Origin: Chloroflexota bacterium
Lineage (GTDB): Bacteria > Chloroflexota > Anaerolineae > J102
Reading direction: 5' to 3'
Assembly (NCBI GenBank): GCA_029782215.1
Contig: JAKOVD010000144.1
Coordinates: 62,001 to 126,000, forward strand
Length of the DNA: 64,000 bases
Made by a program: the position numbers and the translations under genes. How positions within the stretch are numbered: the first letter of the stretch is position 1; each line of letters begins with the position of its first letter. Below, piece by piece: positions 45,866-55,980 of the stretch. Under the pieces are notes generated by a model, which made no database searches, was not told the DNA's origin, and was given only the letters and a program-made list of their open reading frames with translations.

Positions 45866-46504
45866 ATGCCGGAACGTTGGTCCCGATACCTGACCTTCCT
45901 GTTGATCCTTGTTCTCACCGCGATCGGCTTTGTCACCTGGGTAGCGCTGCTTACCTTGGCGTGGGCGGCGCTGCACCTGGCCGGTGTGGTCACCAACCTG
46001 TGGCTGATAGTCGAAGCCTTGTCAACCGCCCTTGCCGCCGCAGCTGTCGTCGGCGCCGGCTTCGTCGCCTATCGCGAGATCAACGAGAGCGCAAGCACGC
46101 GCCACGTCGAGATCGCCGACAGGCTCTTCCGCGAGCTGAACTCGGCCGAAAACATCGCCGCCCGGCGCCAAATCTTTCAGCGGCTGCCGCCCTTCGCGGA
46201 CGGAGGCATGGAGAAACTGTCGGCCCAGGACCGCGAGGCGATGAAGATGGCTTTGAACGCCCTCGACCACGTTGCGTTCCTGACCCAGGAAAACTGGATA
46301 CCCGAAGCGACCCTGATGCCCTGGATGAACCCCATGGTGGCCAAGGTCTGGGTGAAGCTCAAGCCCTATGTGGAAGAAGAACGCCGGCGCCGGCGTGAAC
46401 CGGAATTCTACGAACGCGCCGGCGCCCTCGGGGAACGATGCCTGGCGTGGCGCGCCCATCACCGTCCAGATGCCGAGATTGTCTGGCGAGACGACGCTCT
46501 ATAG
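45866..46504 (+). CDS. Two-helix membrane protein of unknown function
   Basis: 212 residues from the ATG at 45866 (a GTG at 45857 is also in frame). Two N-terminal helices (YLTFLLILVLTAIGFVTWVALL and NLWLIVEALSTALAAAAVVGAGFVAY) precede a cytoplasmic alpha-helical domain with RHVEIADRLFRELNSAENIAARRQIF, LNALDHVAFLTQENWIPEATLMPWM and KLKPYVEEERRRRREPEFYERA. The pattern of a short N-terminal membrane pair with an ELNSxE-xxxARR-like helix resembles the loosely defined DUF4760-type proteins, but I cannot name the function. It is convergent with the LysE gene (23-bp gap). Confidence 0.65.
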   Translation: MPERWSRYLTFLLILVLTAIGFVTWVALLTLAWAALHLAGVVTNLWLIVEALSTALAAAAVVGAGFVAYREINESASTRHVEIADRLFRELNSAENIAARRQIFQRLPPFADGGMEKLSAQDREAMKMALNALDHVAFLTQENWIPEATLMPWMNPMVAKVWVKLKPYVEEERRRRREPEFYERAGALGERCLAWRAHHRPDAEIVWRDDAL

Positions 46505-46527
46505 ACACCTACCCACGTGAGAACGCC

Positions 46528-47145
46528 CTAGCGCCGCAACAGGCTGCCCAGGGCGATCAGCCCGAAGGCAGTGATGATGACGCCGGAGAAGACGTTCACC
46601 CAGCGCAGGCTGGCAGGCGTCAGCCGCTGTCGAACCAGGCTGACGATCGTCACCAGCAGGAGCCACCAGAGCGCCGAGCCTGAAAACACACCTGCGACCA
46701 GAAGCAGAGCCGACCCGAAGCCGGCGCTGGCGGTCAGCCCCAGTCCCGCAAACACCGCCGCAAACGAGATGATCGTCATGGGATTGGTGAGGGTCAGAAA
46801 CAATGTGCTGGCGTAGTCGCCGCCCAGGCTGGAACTGGCGACATTGGCCGATTCTGTGGCGGGGCGAGCCAACAGCGTGCGGATGCCCAGGTAGAGAAGG
46901 AAGAGCCCCCCGACCAGGCGCAGGGCGGTCTGTCGCTCGACCAGGAACGACGAGATCACGGTTAGGCCAAACGCAGCCACCGAGCCGTAGATGGCATCAG
47001 CGCTCGCCGCCCCCAGCCCTGAGACCAACCCCGACGCACGTCCGTTCGCCAAGGTCCGCCGTATGCACAGGACGCCAATCGGTCCCACCGGGGCGGCAAT
47101 GGAGAAGCCGAGGAGGAGTCCTCGCAGAAAGAACAGGGGATCCAT
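46528..47145 (-). CDS. LysE/RhtB-family amino-acid exporter
   Basis: 205 residues. Six helices with the LysE-type start FLRGLLLGFSIAAPVGPIGVLCIRRTLANGRASGLVSGLGAASADAIYG, including the conserved PVGP-x-x-x-x-x-x-R motif and G-x-G-x-A-x-AD. LFLTLTNPMTIISFAAVFA gives the second NP-x-x-x-x-F motif. It exports amino acids or related small molecules. The ATG at 47145 is chosen because the frame upstream lacks family similarity. It faces away from the TetR operon; whether the palindromes at 47275-47330 also affect it is open. Confidence 0.88.
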   Translation of the reverse strand: MDPLFFLRGLLLGFSIAAPVGPIGVLCIRRTLANGRASGLVSGLGAASADAIYGSVAAFGLTVISSFLVERQTALRLVGGLFLLYLGIRTLLARPATESANVASSSLGGDYASTLFLTLTNPMTIISFAAVFAGLGLTASAGFGSALLLVAGVFSGSALWWLLLVTIVSLVRQRLTPASLRWVNVFSGVIITAFGLIALGSLLRR

Positions 47146-47245
47146 ACGCAAGCGGGCAGCAGGAACAAAGGCGGTTGGCGACCTTCGATAGGCGGCCATC
47201 ATAGACGCGCCGCAAGCCTGCGCCAAAATTCACATGGGCAACCCA

Positions 47246-47273
47246 TTGACAATCTCGTGAATTTGTGTAAAAT
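47246..47273 (+). promoter_or_regulatory. Promoter of the TetR/ABC exporter operon
   Basis: TTGACA at 47246-47251 and TAAAAT at 47268-47273 are spaced 16 bp, immediately upstream of three tandem operators. It overlaps the expected repressor footprint. Confidence 0.65.
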
Positions 47274-47274
47274 A

Positions 47275-47330
47275 TGAGTGAGTACTCACTCTTTGAGTGA
47301 GCGCTCACCTATTGAGCGACTACTCACTCA
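47275..47330 (+). promoter_or_regulatory. Three tandem 18-bp palindromic operators
   Basis: Sites at 47275-47292 (TGAGTGAGTACTCACTCT), 47294-47311 (TGAGTGAGCGCTCACCTA) and 47313-47330 (TGAGCGACTACTCACTCA). Centres are at 47283.5, 47302.5 and 47321.5, exactly 19 bp apart. The first holds a perfect 16-bp palindrome and the second a perfect 12-bp one. They lie between the -10 box and the tetR ATG, as for an autoregulated TetR gene. Confidence 0.8.
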
Positions 47331-47341
47331 GGAGGGTGGCC

Positions 47342-47950
47342 ATGATCGAGACTGATGAGGCTCCGTCCCGGCAGGAACGGCGGGCGGCAACGCGCAGAGC
47401 TCAGATTCTCGAGGCTGCCGCGCAGGTGTTTGCCCAGAAAGGCTACCCGCGGGCGACGACCGCCGAGATCGCCGCCGTGGCCGACGTTTCCGAAGGAACG
47501 ATCTACAACTACTTCGAGAGCAAACACGACCTTCTCGTGGGCATCATGGCAGAGCTGGCCCAGGCGCTGGAAGCGGACGAGGGCTTCGAAAACGCCATGA
47601 CCGGCGACGGCGCCGACTTCCTGCGACAACTCATGGATCGAAGGCGCCGCTTTGAAGACGAGAACGGCGCCATGCTCCGGGTTGTGCTGTCGGAAGTGCT
47701 GGTAGACGCCCACCTGGCCGGACACTACAACGAAACGCTGGCTGCGCCGCAGTTTGCCCGTCTGCAGGACCACATCCAGCACCAGCGGGAAAACGGAAAA
47801 ACGGCGCCCGCCAGCCCCCCACTCACCGCCCGCCTGCTGAGCGCCCTCCTTCTCGGCTTATTTGTCGAGCGAATGCTGGGCGATCCCATCATCAACGAAC
47901 GTTGGGAGGACCTGGCCGAAGCGCTGGTGGCGCTGACGACCCCGGCCTGA
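47342..47950 (+). CDS. TetR-family transcriptional regulator
   Basis: 202 residues from the ATG at 47342, with GGAGGG 6-9 bases upstream. The N-terminal DNA-binding domain is clear: RRAATRRAQILEAAAQVFAQKGYPRATTAEIAAVADVSEGTIYNYFESKHDLLVGIM (in pieces), with the helix-turn-helix T-x-x-EIA-x-x-A-x-VS-x-GT-x-Y-x-YF. The C-terminal ligand domain is unremarkable. It is the first gene of a four-gene run with a permease, adaptor and ABC ATPase, preceded by three tandem palindromes likely to be its own operators. It probably represses the exporter until a ligand binds. The ligand is unknown. Confidence 0.95.
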   Translation: MIETDEAPSRQERRAATRRAQILEAAAQVFAQKGYPRATTAEIAAVADVSEGTIYNYFESKHDLLVGIMAELAQALEADEGFENAMTGDGADFLRQLMDRRRRFEDENGAMLRVVLSEVLVDAHLAGHYNETLAAPQFARLQDHIQHQRENGKTAPASPPLTARLLSALLLGLFVERMLGDPIINERWEDLAEALVALTTPA

Positions 47951-47968
47951 GCCACAGGAAAGTCCACC

Positions 47969-50209
47969 ATGATCCTCAGGAACCTCTGGCGACGGCGTGT
48001 CCGCAGTCTCCTCACCCTTTTTGGCATCGCCATCGGCGTCGCAGCCGTGGTGGGTCTGAACGCCATGGCTCTGGGCATGGGCAAGAACTACGGCACCGCC
48101 GTGGGCGTGAGCAATGACCTGCTGGTGTCACAGGCGAACAGCATCGACATCGCCTTCAGCAGCCTGGACGAAGAGGTTGGCCAACGTCTGCAGGCGGTGC
48201 CCGGCGTACGCAGCGTCGAACCCGGCATCTACGGATGGGTCAACACCCCGGATGTGCCCTACTTCCTGGTCTTCGGGTACGAGGTCGAGGCCACGGCGAT
48301 GCACCACTATCGTGTGGTCGAGGGCAAGCCGATCACCGGTCCCAGGCAGCTTGTTCTGGGCCGCCGCGCCGCCGATGACATGCACAAGGGCGTAGGCGAC
48401 AATCTGCGCATCTACGGGCGTCCTTACCAGGTGGTTGGCATCTTCGAGACAGGTCAGGGGATGGAGGAATCAGGAGGCGTCGTCACGCTCGACGACGCCC
48501 GCGAGATCACCCAGAAGGAACGCAAAGTCAGCCTCTTCCAGCTTGGCCTCCAACGCGGCGCCGACATCGCCGCCGTCAAGGCCCGCATCGCCACCATTGA
48601 CAAGAACCTCGTCGCCAGCACTTCCAGCGAGCAGGAGGCCAACCAACAGTGGACGGGCATGCTGCAGGGCTTTGCCTGGGGCGTATCGGCCATCGCCATC
48701 CTCATCGGCGGCCTGGGCATGATGAATGCCATGGTCATGAGCGTCCTGGAACGCACCCGTGAGATTGGCACCCTGCGCGCTGTCGGTTGGAGCCGGCGCC
48801 GGGTGGTGTCGATGATCCTTGGCGAGGCCCTGGTTCTCAGCGTACTCGGAGGCCTGCTGGGGCTCGGCCTGGGCGTGCTCTTCACCGAGGGGGCCGCCCG
48901 CGTTCCAGGCGTCGGTGCCATGCTCACCGGCGTCTATACGCCGGCCATCTTTGCGCAGGGCATGGTGACTGCGGTGCTGCTGGGGCTGCTCGGTGGGCTC
49001 TATCCGGCCTGGACCGCCGCCGGTTTGCAGCCCGTGGAAGCGCTGCGCTACGAAGGCGGGGGGAGCGGCGACGGTCGCCATGCCAGCAGGGGATGGTTGG
49101 CGCGCCGTGGGGGGCAGAGCTTCCGCAACTTGTGGCGCCGCCGCACCCGCACTCTGATCTCGGCCACAGGCATCGGCATCGGCGTCGCCTCCCTTGTCAT
49201 GTTGGGCGGCCTGATGGACGGCCTGATGGGCCAGCTCAATTCCCTGGCCGGCAGCAGCGGTGTGGGAAACATCACCCTGATGCAGCGAGAAGTCGCCGAT
49301 ATGAGCCTGAGCAGTGTGGACGAACGCGTGGTTTCACTTGTCGCCGCCATGCCCCAGGTCAAATCGGTCAGCCCGATGGTATTGGGATTTGTCATGACCC
49401 CGGAGTTGCCGATGTTCATGGTCGGCGGCATCGACCCCAATACCGCTGCCATGTCCTACTACAAGATCGTAGAAGGCCGGAGCATCCAGCGTCCCAACGA
49501 GATCGAGCTGGGCGTGCTCGCCGCCCGCACCTATAAACTGGGCATCGGGGACACCATGAAGGTACTCGACAATCGCTACAAGATCGTGGGCCTGGTGGAA
49601 ACGGGCGTCGCCTGGGAGGATGGCAGCGGCATCATCGCCATGCAGGAAGCGCAACGCCTGTTCAACCGCCCGCGGTCGGTCAGCTTCATCTTCGTCGACG
49701 TCAAGAATCCAGCCGACGCCGAAGCGGTGCGGGCCGACATCGAGCGCCGCTTTCCCGAGGTCCGCGCCAGCCTGAGCAGCGAATTCGCCCAGAGCAGCAA
49801 TGACATGCAGACGTCGAAGGCGATGATGAACGGCATCGGCCTGCTGGCGCTGTTTGTGGGCGGCATCGTCGTCGCCAACACAATGCTGATGTCGATCTAC
49901 GAGCGGACACGGGAGATAGGCACGCTGCGGGCCTTGGGCTGGCGCAAGCAGCAGATCCTGGGGCAGATCATCACCGAGAGCCTCCTCCTCTGCACCCTGT
50001 CCGCCATTCTTGGTTCGGTGATGGGCGTCGCCTTCATGAGTTTGCTGGCCCTGGTCCCCATGATTGCCACCTGGATCACCCCAGCCTGGTCTGCCGGGAC
50101 CTTTGCGCAGGCTTTGGTACTCACCCTCGTCATCGGTCTCATTGCCGGGGCCTATCCCGCTTGGCGCGCAAGCCGCCTGCATCCGGTGGAGGCGCTGCGG
50201 TATGAGTAG
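47969..50209 (+). CDS. Double FtsX/MacB-type ABC permease
   Basis: 746 residues made of two homologous halves, each a four-helix FtsX/MacB permease with a periplasmic domain. Half 1 starts ILRNLWRRRVRSLLTLFGIAIGVAAVVGL and ends GLYPAWTAAGLQPVEALRYEG (residues about 1-365). Half 2 starts FRNLWRRRTRTLISATGIGIGVASLVML and ends GAYPAWRASRLHPVEALRYE (about 380-746). Each has ERTREIGTLRA-x-GW (the coupling-helix motif). A single chain could thus form the whole membrane dimer. It follows tetR by 18 bp and precedes the adaptor by 59 bp. The substrate is unknown; MacAB-type systems export antibiotics, peptides or lipids. Confidence 0.9.
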   Translation: MILRNLWRRRVRSLLTLFGIAIGVAAVVGLNAMALGMGKNYGTAVGVSNDLLVSQANSIDIAFSSLDEEVGQRLQAVPGVRSVEPGIYGWVNTPDVPYFLVFGYEVEATAMHHYRVVEGKPITGPRQLVLGRRAADDMHKGVGDNLRIYGRPYQVVGIFETGQGMEESGGVVTLDDAREITQKERKVSLFQLGLQRGADIAAVKARIATIDKNLVASTSSEQEANQQWTGMLQGFAWGVSAIAILIGGLGMMNAMVMSVLERTREIGTLRAVGWSRRRVVSMILGEALVLSVLGGLLGLGLGVLFTEGAARVPGVGAMLTGVYTPAIFAQGMVTAVLLGLLGGLYPAWTAAGLQPVEALRYEGGGSGDGRHASRGWLARRGGQSFRNLWRRRTRTLISATGIGIGVASLVMLGGLMDGLMGQLNSLAGSSGVGNITLMQREVADMSLSSVDERVVSLVAAMPQVKSVSPMVLGFVMTPELPMFMVGGIDPNTAAMSYYKIVEGRSIQRPNEIELGVLAARTYKLGIGDTMKVLDNRYKIVGLVETGVAWEDGSGIIAMQEAQRLFNRPRSVSFIFVDVKNPADAEAVRADIERRFPEVRASLSSEFAQSSNDMQTSKAMMNGIGLLALFVGGIVVANTMLMSIYERTREIGTLRALGWRKQQILGQIITESLLLCTLSAILGSVMGVAFMSLLALVPMIATWITPAWSAGTFAQALVLTLVIGLIAGAYPAWRASRLHPVEALRYE

Positions 50210-50268
50210 AGGGCAGCCTGACCTCACACCGGATTGACGCCCATCTTTCTCCCACAAGGAGACCTGCT

Positions 50269-51561
50269 ATGAAACGAACTCTCCTGATCGCCGTCGTCGT
50301 GGTCATCGCCGCGGTCGCAGCCCTCTGGGGCTACCAGACACTGACAGGCAAGCCAGCGGAAGAGGCCGCCACCCCCGAACCCGACGCGCAGGCCGAACTG
50401 GCCAATGTGATCTGGGCTTCCGGCAAGCTGGTGCCCAGCCAATGGGCCGCGCTCAGCCCTGACGCCAGCGGCGCCGTGACCGAGATCGACGTGAAGGTGG
50501 GTGACCGGGTGGAAGCCGGCCAGGTGCTGCTGCGGCTGGAGTCGGGCCACCAGAAGGCCGCCCTGGCGCAGGCGCAGGCCCAACTGCAGCGAGCGCAAGC
50601 GCAGTTGGCCGAAGCGAAGTCGGGTGCACGCGACCAGGAGATCGCCGCCGCCCGCGCCGCCGTCGATGCCGCCCAGGCGCGTTTGGATCGCTTGCAGCAG
50701 GGAACGCCCCTGGCCGAGGTGGAAGCCGGCTTGGCGGAAGCCCAGGCGGCCTTGCGCAAGGTCAAGGAAGGCGCCAGCCAGGACCAGCTCATCGCCGCTC
50801 AGACCGACATCGCCAACGCCTCCGCCCAACTGCGCCAGGCCCAGGCTGCCTACGACCAGGTCAGCGGGCTGGCCGACGTGGGCGCCCGCCCGGAATCGGC
50901 GCTGCTCGAACAGGCCACGAACGCCTACAATGCCGCCCAGGCCCGTCTTGACGATCTGAAGCGCGGCGCCACCGCCGCCGATGTGGCAGGAGCCGAGGCG
51001 CGGCTGCGCCGGGCGCAGGCTCAGCTCGATGCGCTGCGGGCGACCCAACCTGCCGACATCGCCGCCGCCCAGGCCGAAGTGCGGCAGCTCAAAGCTCAGC
51101 TCGACCTGACGGCGGCCGGAGCGCGTCCCGAGCAGATCGAGGCGCTCACCGCCGATGTGGAAGCGGCCACGGCCGCGGTCGCGCAAGCGCAGGCAGCCCT
51201 CGTTGACACCGAGCTGCGGGCGCCCAGCGCCGGCGAGGTGGCATGGCTGGATGCACGCGTGGGCGAACAGGCCGCGGCCGGCAAAGCGGTGATCACCCTG
51301 GGCGACACCAGCCATTTCCAGGTGGAAACCACCGACCTGCGCGAGACCGATGTCACCCGCATCCAGGAGGGCATGCCCGTCGAGATAACCTTCGACGCCC
51401 TCCCCGGCCGTCGGTTTGAGGGCGTCATCACCCGCATTGCGCCCATGAGCACGGTCGAAAAGGGCAGCACAAACTACACCGTCACCGTTGACGTCAAAGA
51501 CCTCGACCCCACTCTGCGCTGGGGGATGACGGCCTTCGTCAACATCAACGTCGGCTCCTGA
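50269..51561 (+). CDS. MacA/HlyD-type periplasmic adaptor protein
   Basis: 430 residues. A signal or anchor helix (LLIAVVVVIAAVAALWGYQTL) is followed by a lipoyl half (ALSPDASGAVTEIDVKVGDRVEAGQVLLRLES) and a long alanine- and glutamine-rich coiled coil (AQAQAQLQRAQAQLAEAKSG ... ALAQAQAALVDTEL; residues about 95-310). The second lipoyl half (LRAPSAGEVAWLDARVGEQAAAGKAVITLGD) and a beta-barrel segment (VEITFDALPGRRFEGVITRIAPMSTVEKGSTNYTVTVDVKD) complete it. It links the ABC permease to the outside. The hairpin is longer than in E. coli MacA. AAGGAG lies 6 bases before the ATG. Confidence 0.92.
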   Translation: MKRTLLIAVVVVIAAVAALWGYQTLTGKPAEEAATPEPDAQAELANVIWASGKLVPSQWAALSPDASGAVTEIDVKVGDRVEAGQVLLRLESGHQKAALAQAQAQLQRAQAQLAEAKSGARDQEIAAARAAVDAAQARLDRLQQGTPLAEVEAGLAEAQAALRKVKEGASQDQLIAAQTDIANASAQLRQAQAAYDQVSGLADVGARPESALLEQATNAYNAAQARLDDLKRGATAADVAGAEARLRRAQAQLDALRATQPADIAAAQAEVRQLKAQLDLTAAGARPEQIEALTADVEAATAAVAQAQAALVDTELRAPSAGEVAWLDARVGEQAAAGKAVITLGDTSHFQVETTDLRETDVTRIQEGMPVEITFDALPGRRFEGVITRIAPMSTVEKGSTNYTVTVDVKDLDPTLRWGMTAFVNINVGS

Positions 51562-51620
51562 ACTTTACGCAGTACGCATTACGCGTTACGTTCTCCGTAC
51601 TGCGTAATGCGTAGCTCTAC
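51562..51620. repeat. Short TACGCAGTAC/GTACTGCG repeat tract
   Basis: Overlapping inverted units: ACGCAGTAC pairs with GTACTGCGT and GCATTACGC with GCGTAATGC, separated by GTTACGTTCTCC. A similar tract is at 22446-22540. It lies in the 80-bp gap between the adaptor and ATPase genes and may form a stem in the operon mRNA. Confidence 0.5.
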
Positions 51621-51641
51621 GGCTGCTTTCCCGCACCCATC

Positions 51642-52469
51642 ATGGACACTCTGATTCGCACCATCGATCTGACGAAAACCTACGGCACGGGCGAAACCGC
51701 CGTCAAGGCGCTGGACGCCGTGACCTTGTCGGTCCTGCCCGGCGAGTTCGTGGCCGTGATGGGGCCGAGCGGCTGCGGCAAGAGCACGCTGCTAAACATG
51801 TTGGGCGCCCTGGACCAACCCACGTCGGGCGAAGTCTGGGTGGCGGGAGAGAATCTGGCCCGGATCAAGGATGTGGATACGTTCCGGGCGCGTACGGTGG
51901 GTTTCGTGTTCCAGTTACACAACCTGATCCCCACGCTGACCGCGCAGGAAAACGTGGAAGTGCCCATGCAGGGCCAGGACTACTCACGCAAGCAGCGCCT
52001 GGAACGCACCGCCCACCTGCTCGAGCTAACAGGATTGGGCGATCGCATGCAGGCCCTGCCGTCGCAGCTTTCCGGCGGCCAACGCCAGCGCGTGGCCATC
52101 GCCCGCGCTTTGGCCAACAGCCCCGCCCTGATCCTGGCGGACGAGCCCACCGGCAGCCTGGACAGCCAAAGCGGCGAGGAGATCATGGCGCTGCTGGCCG
52201 ATCTCAATCACAGCCAGGGCGCCACCATTCTCGTGGTGACCCATGACCGCCGCGTGGCGCAGTCGACACGGCGCATCCTGCTCATGAAGGACGGCCGCAT
52301 CGTTGACGATCATCTCCTCGGCGACCCCTTTGAGGAAGACCTGCGCACCCTGGCCGCCAGCCGCCTGGGCCAGGCCCTGTTGGGGCACAACCACCTCACC
52401 GTCGACTACCTGGACCCGGCGCAGAAGGCCCTGCTCCAAAGCCTGTTGGGGAAGGTGACGGAAAGCTAA
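51642..52469 (+). CDS. ABC transporter ATPase (MacB/LolD-type)
   Basis: 275 residues. Walker [11 protein letters not shown]-loop [10 protein letters not shown], signature [15 protein letters not shown], Walker [13 protein letters not shown] and the H-loop VVTHD are all intact, with the LolD-like signature context LPSQLSGGQ. It has an extra C-terminal stretch of about 50 residues ([37 protein letters not shown]) not typical of LolD. It energises the double permease upstream. It ends the TetR-regulated operon and is convergent with dnaJ (19-bp gap). The short gap before it holds a repeat tract. Confidence 0.95.
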   Translation: MDTLIRTIDLTKTYGTGETAVKALDAVTLSVLPGEFVAVMGPSGCGKSTLLNMLGALDQPTSGEVWVAGENLARIKDVDTFRARTVGFVFQLHNLIPTLTAQENVEVPMQGQDYSRKQRLERTAHLLELTGLGDRMQALPSQLSGGQRQRVAIARALANSPALILADEPTGSLDSQSGEEIMALLADLNHSQGATILVVTHDRRVAQSTRRILLMKDGRIVDDHLLGDPFEEDLRTLAASRLGQALLGHNHLTVDYLDPAQKALLQSLLGKVTES

Positions 52470-52488
52470 CCGCCCCTGGGAGCGCCGC

Positions 52489-53466
52489 TTAGGGCTGCTG
52501 GCGCAAGGCGCGGAGCTGGCGGAAGAGCTCCAGCTCCTTGTCGCTCAGGTTTTGGGGAACCTGGGCCTCCGTCACAGCATAGAGGTCGCCGCGCTGGTCC
52601 GGCTGGCGCAGGTGGGGCATGCCCAAGCCGCGCAGGCGGAAAACCTTGCCGTTGGGCGTGCCCGGCGGGACGGTGAGCACCACGGGACGCTCGAGCGTGG
52701 GCACCTGGACCTCGCCGCCCAGGACCAGGGTGTAGATATCCACGGGAACCCTGGCGCGCAGGTCGGCGTCCTCCCGTGTGAACACGGAGTGAGGCGTCAC
52801 GTTGACGCGCAGGTGCAAGTCGCCAGGCGCGCCGCCGGCTGAGCCGGGAGCGCCTTTGCCGGCCACCCGTACGCGGGAACCCGTCTTCACCCCGCGCGGG
52901 ATCGACACCTCGATGCGCTCGCCGTCGATCTGCAGCACCCGCGTCGTGCCGGCGAACGCCTCTTCGAGGGTGACGTCGATGCTGTGCTCGGCGTCACGGC
53001 CGCGCGTTGGCCGCGCCGACGCCTGCCGGAAGGCATCGAAGCCACCGCTCGCCTGCCCCCGGCCGAACAGAGTCTCAAAGAAGTCGGAAAAGCCGCCAAA
53101 ACCGCCTCCCCCGAACATCTGCTCGAACTCTTCCGGGCTGACCGTCCGCGTCTGCGGGCCGGCTCCCTGGCCGCGCGCTCCGGCCCCTTGCGCCGCCCAC
53201 TGCTGCCAGAAGTCCTGGGGGTTGCCGCCTCCGCGCTGGTACTGCTGCCATTGGCTGCCGAACTGATCGTAGGTGCGGCGCTTCTCGGCGTCCGAAAGCA
53301 CCTCGTACGCCTCGTTCACTTCCTTAAAGGTTTCCTCAGCCTGCTTGTCGCCGGGGTGCGTGTCGGGATGATACTGCCGGGCAAGCTGGCGATAGGCCTT
53401 CTTGATATCTTTGTCGGTGGCGTCTTTGGGCACGCCGAGAATCTTGTAGTAGTCCTTGTATTGCAT
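52489..53466 (-). CDS. DnaJ-family co-chaperone of CbpA type
   Basis: 325 residues. The J-domain ([41 protein letters not shown]) has the HPD motif. A Gly/Gln-rich linker ([25 protein letters not shown] ... [18 protein letters not shown]) follows, then the two C-terminal substrate domains ([37 protein letters not shown] and [20 protein letters not shown]). There is no C-x-x-C-x-G-x-G zinc region, so it is CbpA/DnaJ type II rather than canonical DnaJ. It activates Hsp70 ATPase. It lies 158 bp after dnaK on the same strand, with a hairpin between them. Confidence 0.92.
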   Translation of the reverse strand: MQYKDYYKILGVPKDATDKDIKKAYRQLARQYHPDTHPGDKQAEETFKEVNEAYEVLSDAEKRRTYDQFGSQWQQYQRGGGNPQDFWQQWAAQGAGARGQGAGPQTRTVSPEEFEQMFGGGGFGGFSDFFETLFGRGQASGGFDAFRQASARPTRGRDAEHSIDVTLEEAFAGTTRVLQIDGERIEVSIPRGVKTGSRVRVAGKGAPGSAGGAPGDLHLRVNVTPHSVFTREDADLRARVPVDIYTLVLGGEVQVPTLERPVVLTVPPGTPNGKVFRLRGLGMPHLRQPDQRGDLYAVTEAQVPQNLSDKELELFRQLRALRQQP

Positions 53467-53562
53467 GGGCGCTCTCCCTGCACGGACCGGGGCAGCCGGA
53501 TGTTCGTGCTTTGCAAGTATAGCGGCGGCTGTGAGCTTGCGCTACTCCTGGGCAATGAACAG

Positions 53563-53593
53563 AACGGGCGGAGCCCTATCGACTCCGCCCGTT
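53563..53593 (-). promoter_or_regulatory. Hairpin between dnaK and the DnaJ-type gene
   Basis: AACGGGCGGAG (53563-53573) and CTCCGCCCGTT (53583-53593) form an 11-bp perfect stem with a 9-nt loop. The flank after it on the minus strand is only weakly T-rich, so it may partly terminate or stabilise the dnaK mRNA. Confidence 0.5.
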
Positions 53594-53624
53594 GGATGGC
53601 AAGGGGTGAGCAGCAACGCTCGTC

Positions 53625-55589
<1,965 letters not shown>

Positions 55590-55813
55590 GATTCAATGCC
55601 TCCTCAGGCAGAAAATGTCAGGATGGGACTGGGATCGGAATGGAAGCCATGCAGGCGATACGTCTCAATCCCAGCTAGCTTGAGTATGGACCCACTGTAT
55701 GTGCCGCGTATTAGCACGGCATTAGCGAAGTATATGCGTTGCCGGCCCTCGTCCATCCACTGCGGACCCAACCACTCCGGTTCGTAAGCGGCCTTGGTTT
55801 CGCACGGTCATGG
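55590..55813. other. dnaK upstream region
   Basis: No gene is seen. A CIRCE operator (TTAGCACTC-N9-GAGTGCTAA) is not present; only a lone TTAGCAC at 55711-55717 resembles its left half. GCTAAT-GCCGT-GCTAAT (minus strand) is a direct repeat of unknown role. No confident dnaK promoter was found. Confidence 0.45.
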
Positions 55814-55980
55814 TATAATGAATGCACCGATGCGGGCGCAATGTGGCTATCGCAATGGCGCCAATGTTTGCCGCCTTCGCCGCAACCGCCAACGGGTCAG
55901 ACTCCGTGGAGTCTTGCTGCTGTGGTAGGCCGCTGACCGCCCCGTCCTGTCCTCTCTCTCCACGCTGAGGTGGCTTTTCA
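55814..55980 (+). promoter_or_regulatory. glyA promoter and structured 5' leader
   Basis: An extended -10 box TGGTATAAT (TATAAT at 55814-55819) gives a start near 55826 and a leader of about 155 nt. GGTCAG (55895-55900) can pair with CTGACC (55933-55938), enclosing AGACTC-CGTG-GAGTCT-type stem bases (55899-55914) that overlap it and so compete. CCAC (55960-55963) can pair with GTGG (55970-55973), covering part of the Shine-Dalgarno GAGGTGG. It does not match glycine, THF or ZTP riboswitch consensus features that I know. Confidence 0.45.

Noticed and set aside
55711..55717. TTAGCAC as a CIRCE operator for dnaK
   Set aside because: The second half GAGTGCTAA at the 9-bp spacing is missing, and the bases after TTAGCAC do not match TC.
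55826..55980. A glycine, THF or ZTP riboswitch before glyA
   Set aside because: Conserved core bases of these classes as I know them are not present; only general stems can be drawn.
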